Assembly: GCA_023267115.1 (NCBI GenBank)
Contig: JAHFNV010000004.1
Coordinates: 10,726-36,710, forward strand
Source of the DNA: Candidatus Nomurabacteria bacterium
GTDB lineage: Bacteria > Patescibacteriota > Minisyncoccia > Phycocordibacterales > UBA9973
DNA: 25,985 bases
Direction: 5' to 3'
Shown here in pieces: positions 1 through 6,954 of this stretch; position 1 is the first letter of the stretch, and every line of letters begins with the position of its first letter. The notes below the pieces were generated by a model. It made no database searches. It had not been told where the DNA came from and worked only from the letters and a program-made list of their open reading frames with translations. Made by a program: the position numbers and the translations under genes.

Positions 1-2819
1 CGGCGCAGATACCAAGTGGAAAGATCTTCTACAAATCCATCTAGTGGGCGAGTGGCTAGTACCATGTCGTATGCTTCCATTCCAGTAGTAACTTCTTGTA
101 TTACTTGATTTAAACGCGATAAAATCCATTGATCTAAAATATGTTGCGATTCAAGTTTATCTCTACTTGCCCCGTACCGAGCCTGCCCGTCCGACAGGCG
201 GGCTTGCTCTGGTGCGGGGTAAAGTTCATAAAAAGCAAAAACATTAAAGAGTCTGCCGATTATTTTGTTTGAAATTTCCTGAACAGATTGTTCCGAAAAA
301 TTTGCATCTTCGCCCTTCATTAAAGGACTGGACATAAGATAAAGACGCAAAGCATCCACTCCATATTTATCAAACAAAGTCAAAGTATCGGGATAATTGC
401 CTTTTGATTTTGACATTTTTTGACCGTCTTCCGCTCGTAATGTGCCGGTTGTCACAACATGGTTAAAGGGCGCATGGTTAAAAAGAATTGTCGAAACAAC
501 ATGGGTATAATAAAACCAAGTTCTGGTCTGAGCAATGTATTCAGCCACAAAACCAGCCGGAAAATTATTCTTTTGCCAATTTAGATTTTCAAATGGAAAA
601 TGATCTTGAGCAAAAGGCATTGAACCGGATTCAAACCAGCAATCAAGAACTTCTGAAATTCTATTCATCTCTCCGCCACATTCACAAATAAATTTTATTT
701 CATCTATGTACGGCCGATGATAATCTAATTCGTAATTTGCATTATGCGGCAGAGGAATAAAAGTGAACTCCTTCTCCTCTCCTGTGTTAAGTATTTGTCT
801 TTCAGTAAAATTGGCATGTGGTATGCCAGAGACAATGGTTTGTAATGTCCAAATAGGGTTGCCATGTGAAATTATGATAATATTTTTGTCCTTATATTTA
901 TTTTCCACATCATAAAGAAAATCACCCACTCTTTCAGCAACTAAATTCTGATCTCCTTCATTGTATTCGTGCAGTCTCTCATCAACCACTACTTGTTTAC
1001 TCTCCAAACCAAGCTCGCGTCTTACAATTTCCGCAGTTTCTTGGGTGCGCAAAAAAGGCGACGATAAAATGAGATTGATTTTTTTATTTTTTAATCTTTT
1101 AGATGTGGCTACAACTTCCTGTTCACCTAAGTCCGTTAAATGATTATTGGGATCACCCTTCGGATCGTCGATATGCTTTGCATTGTCTATGGCTTCACCA
1201 TGTCGCATCACAAAATATTTATTGCCGGATTTTTTTGTTTTTTCTTTAAGATCGGCGAGAGAACTAATGAACTTTTTATTTTCACATTTAGAACATTTCC
1301 AAATAGGCAGAGGGGAAGCCCAATAGCGATTTCTAGAAATATTCCAATCCGGCGCACTTTCAACTATATTTTTAAATCTACCCTCCTTTAAATGCGCTGG
1401 AATCCAATCCATAGTTTCAGCTTTTTTCATTATATCTTCCTTGACTTTGGCGATATTTATAAACCATGACGGTAAAGCATAGTAAATAATTGGTGTATCA
1501 CAACGCATACAATGCGGGTATGGGTGTATTATTTTCTCTTTAGCAAAAAGAAGATTTTTCTTGGCTAAATATTTTATAATTTCAATGTCACTCGACTGGT
1601 GACCATCTTTTTCGCTGGATTTTGGTTTTACCGAAAGACCCGCAAAATCCGTTACCTCTTTTTTAAATTTACCCGAGGAATCAACATGAATAATCCATGG
1701 TAAATTTTCTTTTTTTGCCAATTCCATATCATCCTCGCCAAAAGCAGGCGCTTCGTGGGCAAGACCTGTTCCGTCAAAAGTGGTCACAAACGAACCAGAA
1801 AGAACTGTCCACGATTTTGGGTTTCTGGAAATTTCTTTATTATGGGTGTAGTAATCAAAGGGAGGAATATACTTTTTACCGATGAGTTCGGAACCTTTAA
1901 ATTCTTCAACAATTTCAAATTTCTTATCCTTTAAAACTGCCACAACTCTATCTTTGGCAAGAATATAATATATGCCTTCTATGACAACTTTTACATATAC
2001 GGCTTCCGAATTTACTGCGACAGCAACATCTCCGGGCAGGGACCATGGTGTAGTTGTCCAAGCAAGTAAATAAGTATTGGGCTCATTTTCTAATTTAAAT
2101 TTAACATAAACGGAAATATCACTAATGTCTTTATAGGAATCGTCCATAGCAATTTCAGACTTGGCAATGGGTGTCTCACATCGAGAACAATAAGCAAGCA
2201 CTTTAATTCCCTCATAAATAAGATCTTTTTTATTTAGTTCTGAAAGCGCCCACCAGACAGACTCAATAAAAGTGTTGTCCATCGTTTTATATCCGCCATC
2301 AAAGTCCACCCAGCGCCCCATTCTCTCAACAGATTTTTTCCATTCATGGTCGTAAGTTAAAACTTTACTGCGCGCGTATTCAACAAATCTTTCAATACCC
2401 AGCGCTTCAATTTCTTTGTGTCCAGAAACTCCTAAATCTTTCTCAACAATGTTCTCAATTGGCAAACCATGACAATCCCAACCCCATTTTCTGGGCACAT
2501 AAAAACCTTGCATTGTTTGGTAACGCCCAATCACATCTTTAGCAGTACTACCCAAAACATGCCCCACATGCATCAATCCCGTTGCAAAGGGCGGTCCGTC
2601 GTAGAAAACATAATGACCCTTTGGCGCAGATTTCTCTAAAGATTTCTCAAAAATTTTATTCTCTTTCCAAAACTCCAAAACCCGCTCTTCCCTGTCCGCC
2701 ATAGCGGATTTTGCGTCGGCGGGGCGCAGAGCTGTTTCAGACTTACCTGTCCCGTTAGAAACAGGCTCTCCTTGAGAGCCGTCATTTCGCACGGGATTCT
2801 TTTCCTCTTCAGAAGTCAC
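1..2819 (-). CDS. ileS: Isoleucyl-tRNA synthetase with inserted histidine-phosphatase domain (3' end beyond window)
   Basis: Charges tRNA-Ile with isoleucine in the cytoplasm. About 939 residues are visible without a stop; the C-terminus lies off the left edge. Seen: N-terminal EFWKENKIF, class I signature as HVGH (residues 84-87, after GPPFAT), editing-domain motifs TTTPWSLPGD and GTGLAHEAPAFGEDD, NRYWASPLPIW, DCWFESGSMPFAQ and KMSKS (801-805). This set resembles the eukaryotic-like IleS2 type. Between the NRYW region and HRPYIDEI sits a complete histidine-phosphatase domain (about residues 535-690). GTG at 2819 is the first start after an in-frame stop and follows a -10 box by 9 bases. A start at ATG 2702 is possible and would remove a repeat-encoded 39-residue leader. 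A second palindromic element adds about 17 residues near residue 870. It lies 42 bp downstream of argS. Confidence 0.95.
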   Translation of the reverse strand, partial: MTSEEEKNPVRNDGSQGEPVSNGTGKSETALRPADAKSAMADREERVLEFWKENKIFEKSLEKSAPKGHYVFYDGPPFATGLMHVGHVLGSTAKDVIGRYQTMQGFYVPRKWGWDCHGLPIENIVEKDLGVSGHKEIEALGIERFVEYARSKVLTYDHEWKKSVERMGRWVDFDGGYKTMDNTFIESVWWALSELNKKDLIYEGIKVLAYCSRCETPIAKSEIAMDDSYKDISDISVYVKFKLENEPNTYLLAWTTTPWSLPGDVAVAVNSEAVYVKVVIEGIYYILAKDRVVAVLKDKKFEIVEEFKGSELIGKKYIPPFDYYTHNKEISRNPKSWTVLSGSFVTTFDGTGLAHEAPAFGEDDMELAKKENLPWIIHVDSSGKFKKEVTDFAGLSVKPKSSEKDGHQSSDIEIIKYLAKKNLLFAKEKIIHPYPHCMRCDTPIIYYALPSWFINIAKVKEDIMKKAETMDWIPAHLKEGRFKNIVESAPDWNISRNRYWASPLPIWKCSKCENKKFISSLADLKEKTKKSGNKYFVMRHGEAIDNAKHIDDPKGDPNNHLTDLGEQEVVATSKRLKNKKINLILSSPFLRTQETAEIVRRELGLESKQVVVDERLHEYNEGDQNLVAERVGDFLYDVENKYKDKNIIIISHGNPIWTLQTIVSGIPHANFTERQILNTGEEKEFTFIPLPHNANYELDYHRPYIDEIKFICECGGEMNRISEVLDCWFESGSMPFAQDHFPFENLNWQKNNFPAGFVAEYIAQTRTWFYYTHVVSTILFNHAPFNHVVTTGTLRAEDGQKMSKSKGNYPDTLTLFDKYGVDALRLYLMSSPLMKGEDANFSEQSVQEISNKIIGRLFNVFAFYELYPAPEQARLSDGQARYGASRDKLESQHILDQWILSRLNQVIQEVTTGMEAYDMVLATRPLDGFVEDLSTWYLR
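170..219. repeat. Palindromic element inside ileS
   Basis: Outer arms CCCCGTACC (170-178) and GGTGCGGGG (211-219) pair with one mismatch. GAGC (179-182) pairs with GCTC (206-209). Inner arms GCCTG/CAGGC and GCCCG/CGGGC offer alternative stems. It is read in frame by ileS as roughly PAPEQARLSDGQARYGAS, in the linker between the KMSKS domain and the anticodon-binding helices. It is more GC-rich than its surroundings, as expected for an inserted dispersed repeat. Confidence 0.75.
760..1215 (-). other. Histidine-phosphatase domain embedded in ileS
   Basis: Translating the reverse strand in the ileS frame gives KYFVMRHGEA, HLTDLGEQE, LILSSPFLRTQET, DERLHEYNEG and IIIISHGNPIW, in the order expected for the phosphoglycerate mutase-like (histidine phosphatase) superfamily. 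Catalytic residues are all present: His540 in RHG (phosphorylated His), Arg539, Arg591, Glu618 as probable acid, and His652. It replaces the short linker that in related synthetases joins the NRYW segment to the HRPYIDE segment, and the flanking synthetase sequence resumes cleanly on both sides. The substrate cannot be told from the sequence. Residue numbers assume the GTG start. Confidence 0.93.
2691..2799. repeat. Cluster of palindromic elements at the 5' end of ileS
   Basis: Two adjoining structured units. The first (2691-2725) has TCCGC (2695-2699) pairing with GCGGA (2704-2708), and CCGCC/GGCGG as an alternative. The second (2746-2795) nests CCCGT (2751-2755)/ACGGG (2791-2795), CCTGT/ACAGG and GGCTCTC (2764-2770)/GAGAGCC (2774-2780). 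Both are translated if ileS starts at GTG 2819. Together they encode a hydrophilic leader lacking any synthetase motif. Confidence 0.65.
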
Positions 2820-2828
2820 AATTTTATG

Positions 2829-2837
2829 ATTTTAGCA
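2829..2837 (-). promoter_or_regulatory. Extended -10 promoter of ileS
   Basis: TG-C-TAAAAT lies in the argS-ileS gap, with the -10 ending 9 bases before GTG 2819. No -35 stands out. It suggests that ileS can be transcribed separately from argS, on a very short or absent leader. Confidence 0.45.
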
Positions 2838-2861
2838 TAAAATCTACCATTTGACAGCTGA

Positions 2862-4499
2862 CTACATCCTCTCTGGTGCTTTGATGCCCAAGAGATACAG
2901 ACCATTTTTCATGACCAAAGAAAAAGCTTCAGTCAGAGCAATTTTATATGGCGAAGAAGGATCATTTTTATCTACAATTTTATTATTGCCATAAAAGCCA
3001 TTGAAGGCGCGCGCCAGCTCTATCAAATAATTAGCAATATAGTGCGGTTCAAACTCTTCCGCTGCGCGCAAAACTATCTCCGGAAATTTATATAAAATTT
3101 TTTCAATTTCTATAATTTCCAAATCATTTGGACGCTTGATGTCAGGGTAAATATTTTCCGCCACGGCTTTTTCTAAAACCGACCTCGCCCGAGCATAAGA
3201 ATATTGTAGATATGGACCGGAATCACCTTCTATTGAGACTGACTTTTCTATGTCAAAAATGATATCTCCACCTATAGCTTTACGTAGAATCATGTATTTT
3301 ATAGCAGCTATTGCGACTATTTCATTGCCCTTCGTTTTTTCTTTAACTTCATCAATTAAATTCTCCGCAGAAATTATTGAGCCTGTGCGGGAAGACATCT
3401 TACCAGTTGGCAATTTCAGTATGCCGTGGGGTATGTGCCTTGTTTTACTAGCAATATCAGGGAAAACCAAAAATAACACCTTGAGCAAAACTTTAAAATA
3501 ATCCCTTATTTCGTTGCCAGTGACAATGATGGATTGCGCAAGGTCTGGTTCGACTTCAAATTTCTTTTTATTCAAACCAAGTTCTTTAGCTTCGTAGGTT
3601 GACTGATCTTCAGAATTTACAAAAACTCTGGTATGCAAATGCTTATCGAAATTTTCTCCTTTAAATATAATGGCCCCCATATCTCCTCTCTCGAAAATTT
3701 TGCCAATATTTTTCTTTACTACTTCTTTTCCTGTTTGTTCTACCTCTGATTCAAAAAAGTGGTAATCAAAATGGCTATCAAGCCTCTTATAAACAGAATC
3801 AAAGGATTCGAGACTTTCTCTTCTACCAGAATTATAAATTTCATTTATTTTTTCATCTGACTTTTCATATATTTTTTTATTTATCTCTTTTATCTCTTTC
3901 TTAGCCTTTTCGTCTTCATCAAACGCTTTTGCGCCGACAGCATATGCTTCCTCGAAACTGGTACCGCTTTGTAAAGCCCAAACCGCTTTAGCGATATGCA
4001 TACCCACATCTCCTTGATAACATGCTCTTTTGACCTCAGCGCCATTCCATTCTAAAATTCGTGAAATAGCTTCACCCGTAGTATTGCTCTTAAGATGTCC
4101 AATATGAAATTTCTTGAAAGGATTCGCGTCTGTGTGTTCAACCATTATCCTTTTACCCTCTAAAGAATTATTTTTTCCAAATTTGTCTCCTTCCTCAATA
4201 ATTTCTTTCAGACTTTCGGCAAAAAACTGAGGTGATAAATAAAAATTGATGAAGCCCGCGCCAGCGACTTCTATTTTTTGTACACCAATCTCAAGGTTCA
4301 ACCTTGAGATTTCACTGACAATTTTTTCTGCCAGCTCTTTAGGGTTAGTCTTTGATTTTTTTGCCAAGGCTAAAGCAATATTGGTAGAATAGTCGCCCAT
4401 CTTCAAATCGCTCGGGTGTTCAAGCGCAATATTTTCTGTCTCTATCTCAAGATTTTTTAATGATTTTTCTATTAAATTTTTAATTTTTTCTTGGATCAT
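2862..4499 (-). CDS. argS: Arginyl-tRNA synthetase
   Basis: Charges tRNA-Arg with arginine. The protein of 545 residues has the N-terminal additional domain of ArgRS (about residues 1-100, with GDYSTNIALALAKK). The class I signature is FHIGHL within HTDANPFKKFHIGHL. The KMSKS equivalent is KMSSRTG in the ArgRS-typical setting LPTGKMSSRTG. The anticodon-binding C-terminus ends in PERM, as is common for the family. ATG 4499 is preferred because it begins one base after the dut stop codon and starts with the family-like MIQEKIKNLI. An upstream in-frame start at 4535 would overlap dut by 35 bases. It is probably co-transcribed with dut. Length is normal for ArgRS. Confidence 0.96.
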   Translation of the reverse strand: MIQEKIKNLIEKSLKNLEIETENIALEHPSDLKMGDYSTNIALALAKKSKTNPKELAEKIVSEISRLNLEIGVQKIEVAGAGFINFYLSPQFFAESLKEIIEEGDKFGKNNSLEGKRIMVEHTDANPFKKFHIGHLKSNTTGEAISRILEWNGAEVKRACYQGDVGMHIAKAVWALQSGTSFEEAYAVGAKAFDEDEKAKKEIKEINKKIYEKSDEKINEIYNSGRRESLESFDSVYKRLDSHFDYHFFESEVEQTGKEVVKKNIGKIFERGDMGAIIFKGENFDKHLHTRVFVNSEDQSTYEAKELGLNKKKFEVEPDLAQSIIVTGNEIRDYFKVLLKVLFLVFPDIASKTRHIPHGILKLPTGKMSSRTGSIISAENLIDEVKEKTKGNEIVAIAAIKYMILRKAIGGDIIFDIEKSVSIEGDSGPYLQYSYARARSVLEKAVAENIYPDIKRPNDLEIIEIEKILYKFPEIVLRAAEEFEPHYIANYLIELARAFNGFYGNNKIVDKNDPSSPYKIALTEAFSLVMKNGLYLLGIKAPERM

Positions 4500-4500
4500 A

Positions 4501-4923
4501 TTATTTTCTACCCGTACTACCAAATTTACCTTCACCCCTCGCCGACTCGCTTAACTTCTTAGCTTCCTTAAGCTTCCCAATAACCACAGGCATGATGACA
4601 AGTTGTGCAACCTTATCCCCCGCCTCAAAAGTATAAGGCTTGTCCGAGAGATTGACCAGCAGAGTATTGTATTCACCTCTGTACCCTGCATCATACACTC
4701 CACCTAGGTGCACAAATCCGGCTTTTGAAATACTTCCTTTGTCCATAACAAGTGCAACATAACCTTTGGGGAATTCTAGGGCAAACCCATGCCAGAAACG
4801 GTAATGCTGACCGGGCTTCACTGTCACTGTCTCCATCGAATACAAATCCATACCCACATCCCCGGGATGATGATACTTCGGCAATTTCGCATCTTTATTC
4901 AATTTTTTAACTTTGAGGATCAT
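4501..4923 (-). CDS. dut: dUTP diphosphatase (dUTPase)
   Basis: Hydrolyses dUTP to dUMP and pyrophosphate, keeping uracil out of DNA and supplying dUMP. The 140 residues match the trimeric dUTPase family in length. Motif 1 is PGDVGMDLYS. The central motifs are DKGSISKAG and GGVYDAGYRGEY, which carries the catalytic Asp and the uracil-discriminating Tyr region. The glycine-rich C-terminal arm is RGEGKFGSTG. The central DKGSISKAG differs from the usual GRSSLA-type motif, so a related dCTP deaminase/dUTPase-fold enzyme cannot be fully excluded. It is the first gene of the dut-argS pair. No Shine-Dalgarno site is visible. Confidence 0.88.
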   Translation of the reverse strand: MILKVKKLNKDAKLPKYHHPGDVGMDLYSMETVTVKPGQHYRFWHGFALEFPKGYVALVMDKGSISKAGFVHLGGVYDAGYRGEYNTLLVNLSDKPYTFEAGDKVAQLVIMPVVIGKLKEAKKLSESARGEGKFGSTGRK

Positions 4924-5010
4924 TTTAGAAAATTATCTATGTGTTCCTTAATTAGGATTTTCATACAACTACTTCTAATTATATATCTTTTGACTGTAAA
5001 AACAAATTCA

Positions 5011-5046
5011 GTATTAGCATACGACCGTTTCTTAATGCTATAATAC
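5011..5046 (+). repeat. Left hairpin repeat, overlapping the Cas2-like gene promoter
   Basis: TAGCAT (5015-5020) and ATGCTA (5035-5040) form a 6-bp stem around a 14-base loop ACGACCGTTTCTTA. GTAT/ATAC extends the stem across a 2-base bulge. Bases 5020-5040 match 5627-5647 at 20 of 21 positions, in direct orientation. The right arm overlaps the -10 box of the gene. Confidence 0.85.
5036..5044 (+). promoter_or_regulatory. Extended -10 promoter of the Cas2-like gene
   Basis: TG-C-TATAAT is a perfect extended -10 and is followed by exactly 6 bases and the ATG at 5051. It overlaps the right arm of the hairpin, so a protein binding the inverted repeat would block it; autoregulation is an inference. 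Confidence 0.6.
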
Positions 5047-5050
5047 AAGT

Positions 5051-5614
5051 ATGAAAAATAACTTACCCAGAATGGGGTCTTTGAAAAAGAAAGTGCTTTT
5101 GTTGTTGCTGGCTGGCTTAGCGTTTGGCCTTACAAGATCATACAAAAAACAGAAATGGATTTTGAAGAAAATACCAGAAGAACTTAGAAAGATAAACCAG
5201 CAGGCACTAAGAAGGGCTATACACTCGTTGTATGCATCTCATTTGATTGAAGAAAAACATAACCGGGACGGCACAACCACTCTCACTCTAAGTGACAACG
5301 GCAAACAAAAAGCCTTGCGTTTTAATATTGATAAAATGGAAATAATAAAACCTAAACATTGGGATGGAAAGTGGCGAGTAGTTATGTTCGATGTTCCTGA
5401 AAAATTAAGAAGGCTGCGAGATTCTCTGCGTATGCATTTCAAAGAGATAGGTTTGCTTGAGTTACAAAAGTCTGTATTTGTGTACCCGTATCCATGCGAA
5501 AAAGAAATTGAGTTTATTTTGGAATTTTATAACACTAGAAAACACGTGCGTTTTATTTTAGCAGATAAAATAGACAATGAATTGCATTTGCAACATAAAT
5601 TCAATCTACCCTAA
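5051..5614 (+). CDS. Solo Cas2/PaaX-like protein with winged-helix region
   Basis: 187 residues in three parts. A basic, hydrophobic N-terminal helix (VLLLLLAGLAFGL, 15-27) may be a membrane segment. A winged-helix-like region (about 35-90) ends in LTLSDNGKQKAL. The C-terminal ferredoxin-like domain (about 104-187) has WDGKWRVVMFDVPEKLRRLRDSL and LQKSVFVYPYPCEKEIEF, as in Cas2 and the C-terminal domain of PaaX regulators. Asp114 sits at the end of the first strand, where Cas2 nucleases keep their catalytic Asp. No cas1, cas effector or CRISPR array is nearby, so it is not likely to work in CRISPR adaptation. Annotated relatives in Parcubacteria are usually called PaaX or Cas2. A DNA-binding regulator or a nuclease are both possible. 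Two direct-repeat hairpins flank it. Confidence 0.75.
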   Translation: MKNNLPRMGSLKKKVLLLLLAGLAFGLTRSYKKQKWILKKIPEELRKINQQALRRAIHSLYASHLIEEKHNRDGTTTLTLSDNGKQKALRFNIDKMEIIKPKHWDGKWRVVMFDVPEKLRRLRDSLRMHFKEIGLLELQKSVFVYPYPCEKEIEFILEFYNTRKHVRFILADKIDNELHLQHKFNLP

Positions 5615-5615
5615 G

Positions 5616-5647
5616 TAGCAATAGTGTACGACCGTTTCTTATTGCTA
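5616..5647 (+). repeat. Right hairpin repeat after the Cas2-like gene
   Basis: TAGCAAT (5616-5622) and ATTGCTA (5641-5647) form a 7-bp stem. The loop contains the same TACGACCGTTTCTTA core as the left copy, in the same orientation. The stem differs from the left copy (TAGCAT/ATGCTA) in both arms, so pairing is kept. It begins one base after the stop codon, between two convergent genes, and could also act as a weak terminator. It has no T-tract. Confidence 0.85.
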
Positions 5648-5667
5648 AATAGACCACTATCGAATTT

Positions 5668-6261
5668 TTATTTTATTTTAAAGTGTTTAATAACCATGTC
5701 GGCAACTTTTTGCGGAGAAAGGTTTGTGTTGTCTATAACAAAATTATTTTTTAATTTTGGTGAAGTTTGGTGGTCATTTCCGGACCTTGTTAAATACTGT
5801 TTCATCATTTTTACGCTAGTTAATTTTCTAAATTTTTTGCGTGAATTCATACTTACCCTGCGATATAATTCTTCATTACTAGCCGTTAGGTGAACTGGGT
5901 AAAACTTTGCGCCAAGTTTTGTCAGTTTTTTCTCCAAAGTCTCTATATATTCTGGGTCTGAAAGACCAGTTGTAGAAATAAAATTATCCGAATAACAATG
6001 AGTAGCCACGATACTAATTTTCGCCCTAGCTACATTCTCAAGTAAATAATATCTTAAATCCTCTTTCATAACATGGCTTATATGAGATCCGCGATCAAAA
6101 ATCTCATTGATAAAATCGTTAACGTGATGATTGTGCGCCAGTTTATATCCAAGTTTCTTACTTAAAATTTCTGCCACAGTAAATTTACCTACAGCAATTG
6201 GACCATAGATAAAAACAATAGCTGACTTTTTACTTTTTAATAACTTTTCTGATTTTTTCAT
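5668..6261 (-). CDS. P-loop small-molecule kinase-like protein of unknown substrate
   Basis: The Walker A segment is FIYGPIAVGKFTVAEIL (near residues 15-31 from this start), of the GPxAVGKxTVA type found in a family of small kinase-like ATPases. It is followed by LAHNHHVNDFINEIF. A later RRVSMNSRKKFRKL resembles the Arg-rich lid of nucleoside-monophosphate and shikimate kinases. VIDNTNLSPQKVADMVI near the C-terminus is typical of this fold. The phosphate acceptor is not identifiable. The start is uncertain: ATG 6261 gives a 32-base overlap with tmk; ATG 6303 and GTG 6312 give 74 and 83 bases. Probably the last gene of a glyA-tmk group, converging on the Cas2-like gene. Confidence 0.7.
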   Translation of the reverse strand: MKKSEKLLKSKKSAIVFIYGPIAVGKFTVAEILSKKLGYKLAHNHHVNDFINEIFDRGSHISHVMKEDLRYYLLENVARAKISIVATHCYSDNFISTTGLSDPEYIETLEKKLTKLGAKFYPVHLTASNEELYRRVSMNSRKKFRKLTSVKMMKQYLTRSGNDHQTSPKLKNNFVIDNTNLSPQKVADMVIKHFKIK

Positions 6262-6922
6262 AAATTTCTTGATGAATATCTTCACGAGTTCGTAATGCGC
6301 CATTTTTGACACATTCTATTTTCACCCAACCCTTCTCCATTTTCGCTAACCACAGTCCGCTTTTATTAGAATTAGTCAGATACGGTATATTCCCTTCCAC
6401 GATATCTTTTTTTTTGCCCATGTAGACACGAGCAGTCTTTTTATTTCTTTCACGAATTAATTTCAAAATATTTTTCATGGGCATATTCAAATAAAACACC
6501 ACATCCGGCCTTGGAATTTTAAAAACTCCGTATTCCATTTTATCCAGCCATTTTATAAAATTGGCGCGCTTCGTGGCATTTGCAATTTTTCCGCCTTGGT
6601 GGATTTGGTTAGCGCTCACATATCTGTTGGCCAAAACAATGTAGCCCTTCTTCAGCCAGTTTTGTATTTCCGCCGAAGACTCCCAGCGATCGGCGGCATA
6701 AGCGATGGAAGCGATCTTCGGATGCACATTTATCCAGTTATAATATTGTTCCGAAAGGCAATGTCCGATAAAAGCTCCGAAAAAATTCTTGTAGTATTCT
6801 GGGAAATCCAGAACTTTGACAGTATGACCTTCTCTTGAAAGTCTTTCGCGCAAAAGGTTCACCTGGGTTGCCTTCCCGCTTCCATCTGTACCATCTATGA
6901 CTATCAATTTGCCTTTCTTCAT
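6230..6922 (-). CDS. tmk: Thymidylate kinase
   Basis: Phosphorylates dTMP to dTDP for DNA synthesis. The P-loop is IDGTDGSGKATQ near the N-terminus. Others are the LDFPEYY segment, AADRWESS (DR-type motif binding the nucleotide) and NRYVSANQIHQGGKI, which fits dTMP kinases from CPR genomes. About 230 residues is slightly longer than the usual 200-215, with a basic lid region (RERNKKTARVYMGKKKD). ATG 6922 is chosen over an in-frame TTG at 6928. It follows glyA by 32 bases. Together with glyA (one-carbon units) and dut nearby, it fits dTMP supply. Confidence 0.88.
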   Translation of the reverse strand: MKKGKLIVIDGTDGSGKATQVNLLRERLSREGHTVKVLDFPEYYKNFFGAFIGHCLSEQYYNWINVHPKIASIAYAADRWESSAEIQNWLKKGYIVLANRYVSANQIHQGGKIANATKRANFIKWLDKMEYGVFKIPRPDVVFYLNMPMKNILKLIRERNKKTARVYMGKKKDIVEGNIPYLTNSNKSGLWLAKMEKGWVKIECVKNGALRTREDIHQEIYEKIRKVIKK

Positions 6923-6954
6923 TATCAACTTTACTTAACTAATGTGACCATATT

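Noticed and set aside
488..1885. Short plus-strand frames over ileS
   Set aside because: They lie opposite a continuous minus-strand synthetase frame with recognisable motifs and have no start signals or family resemblance.
4536..5043. A plus-strand frame crossing dut and the gap before the Cas2-like gene (from 4789)
   Set aside because: It is opposite dut and runs through the promoter hairpin; no motif or start signal supports it.
5051..5614. CRISPR-Cas adaptation gene cas2
   Set aside because: The Cas2-like domain is fused to a winged-helix region and hydrophobic helix, and no cas1, effector gene or array is nearby.
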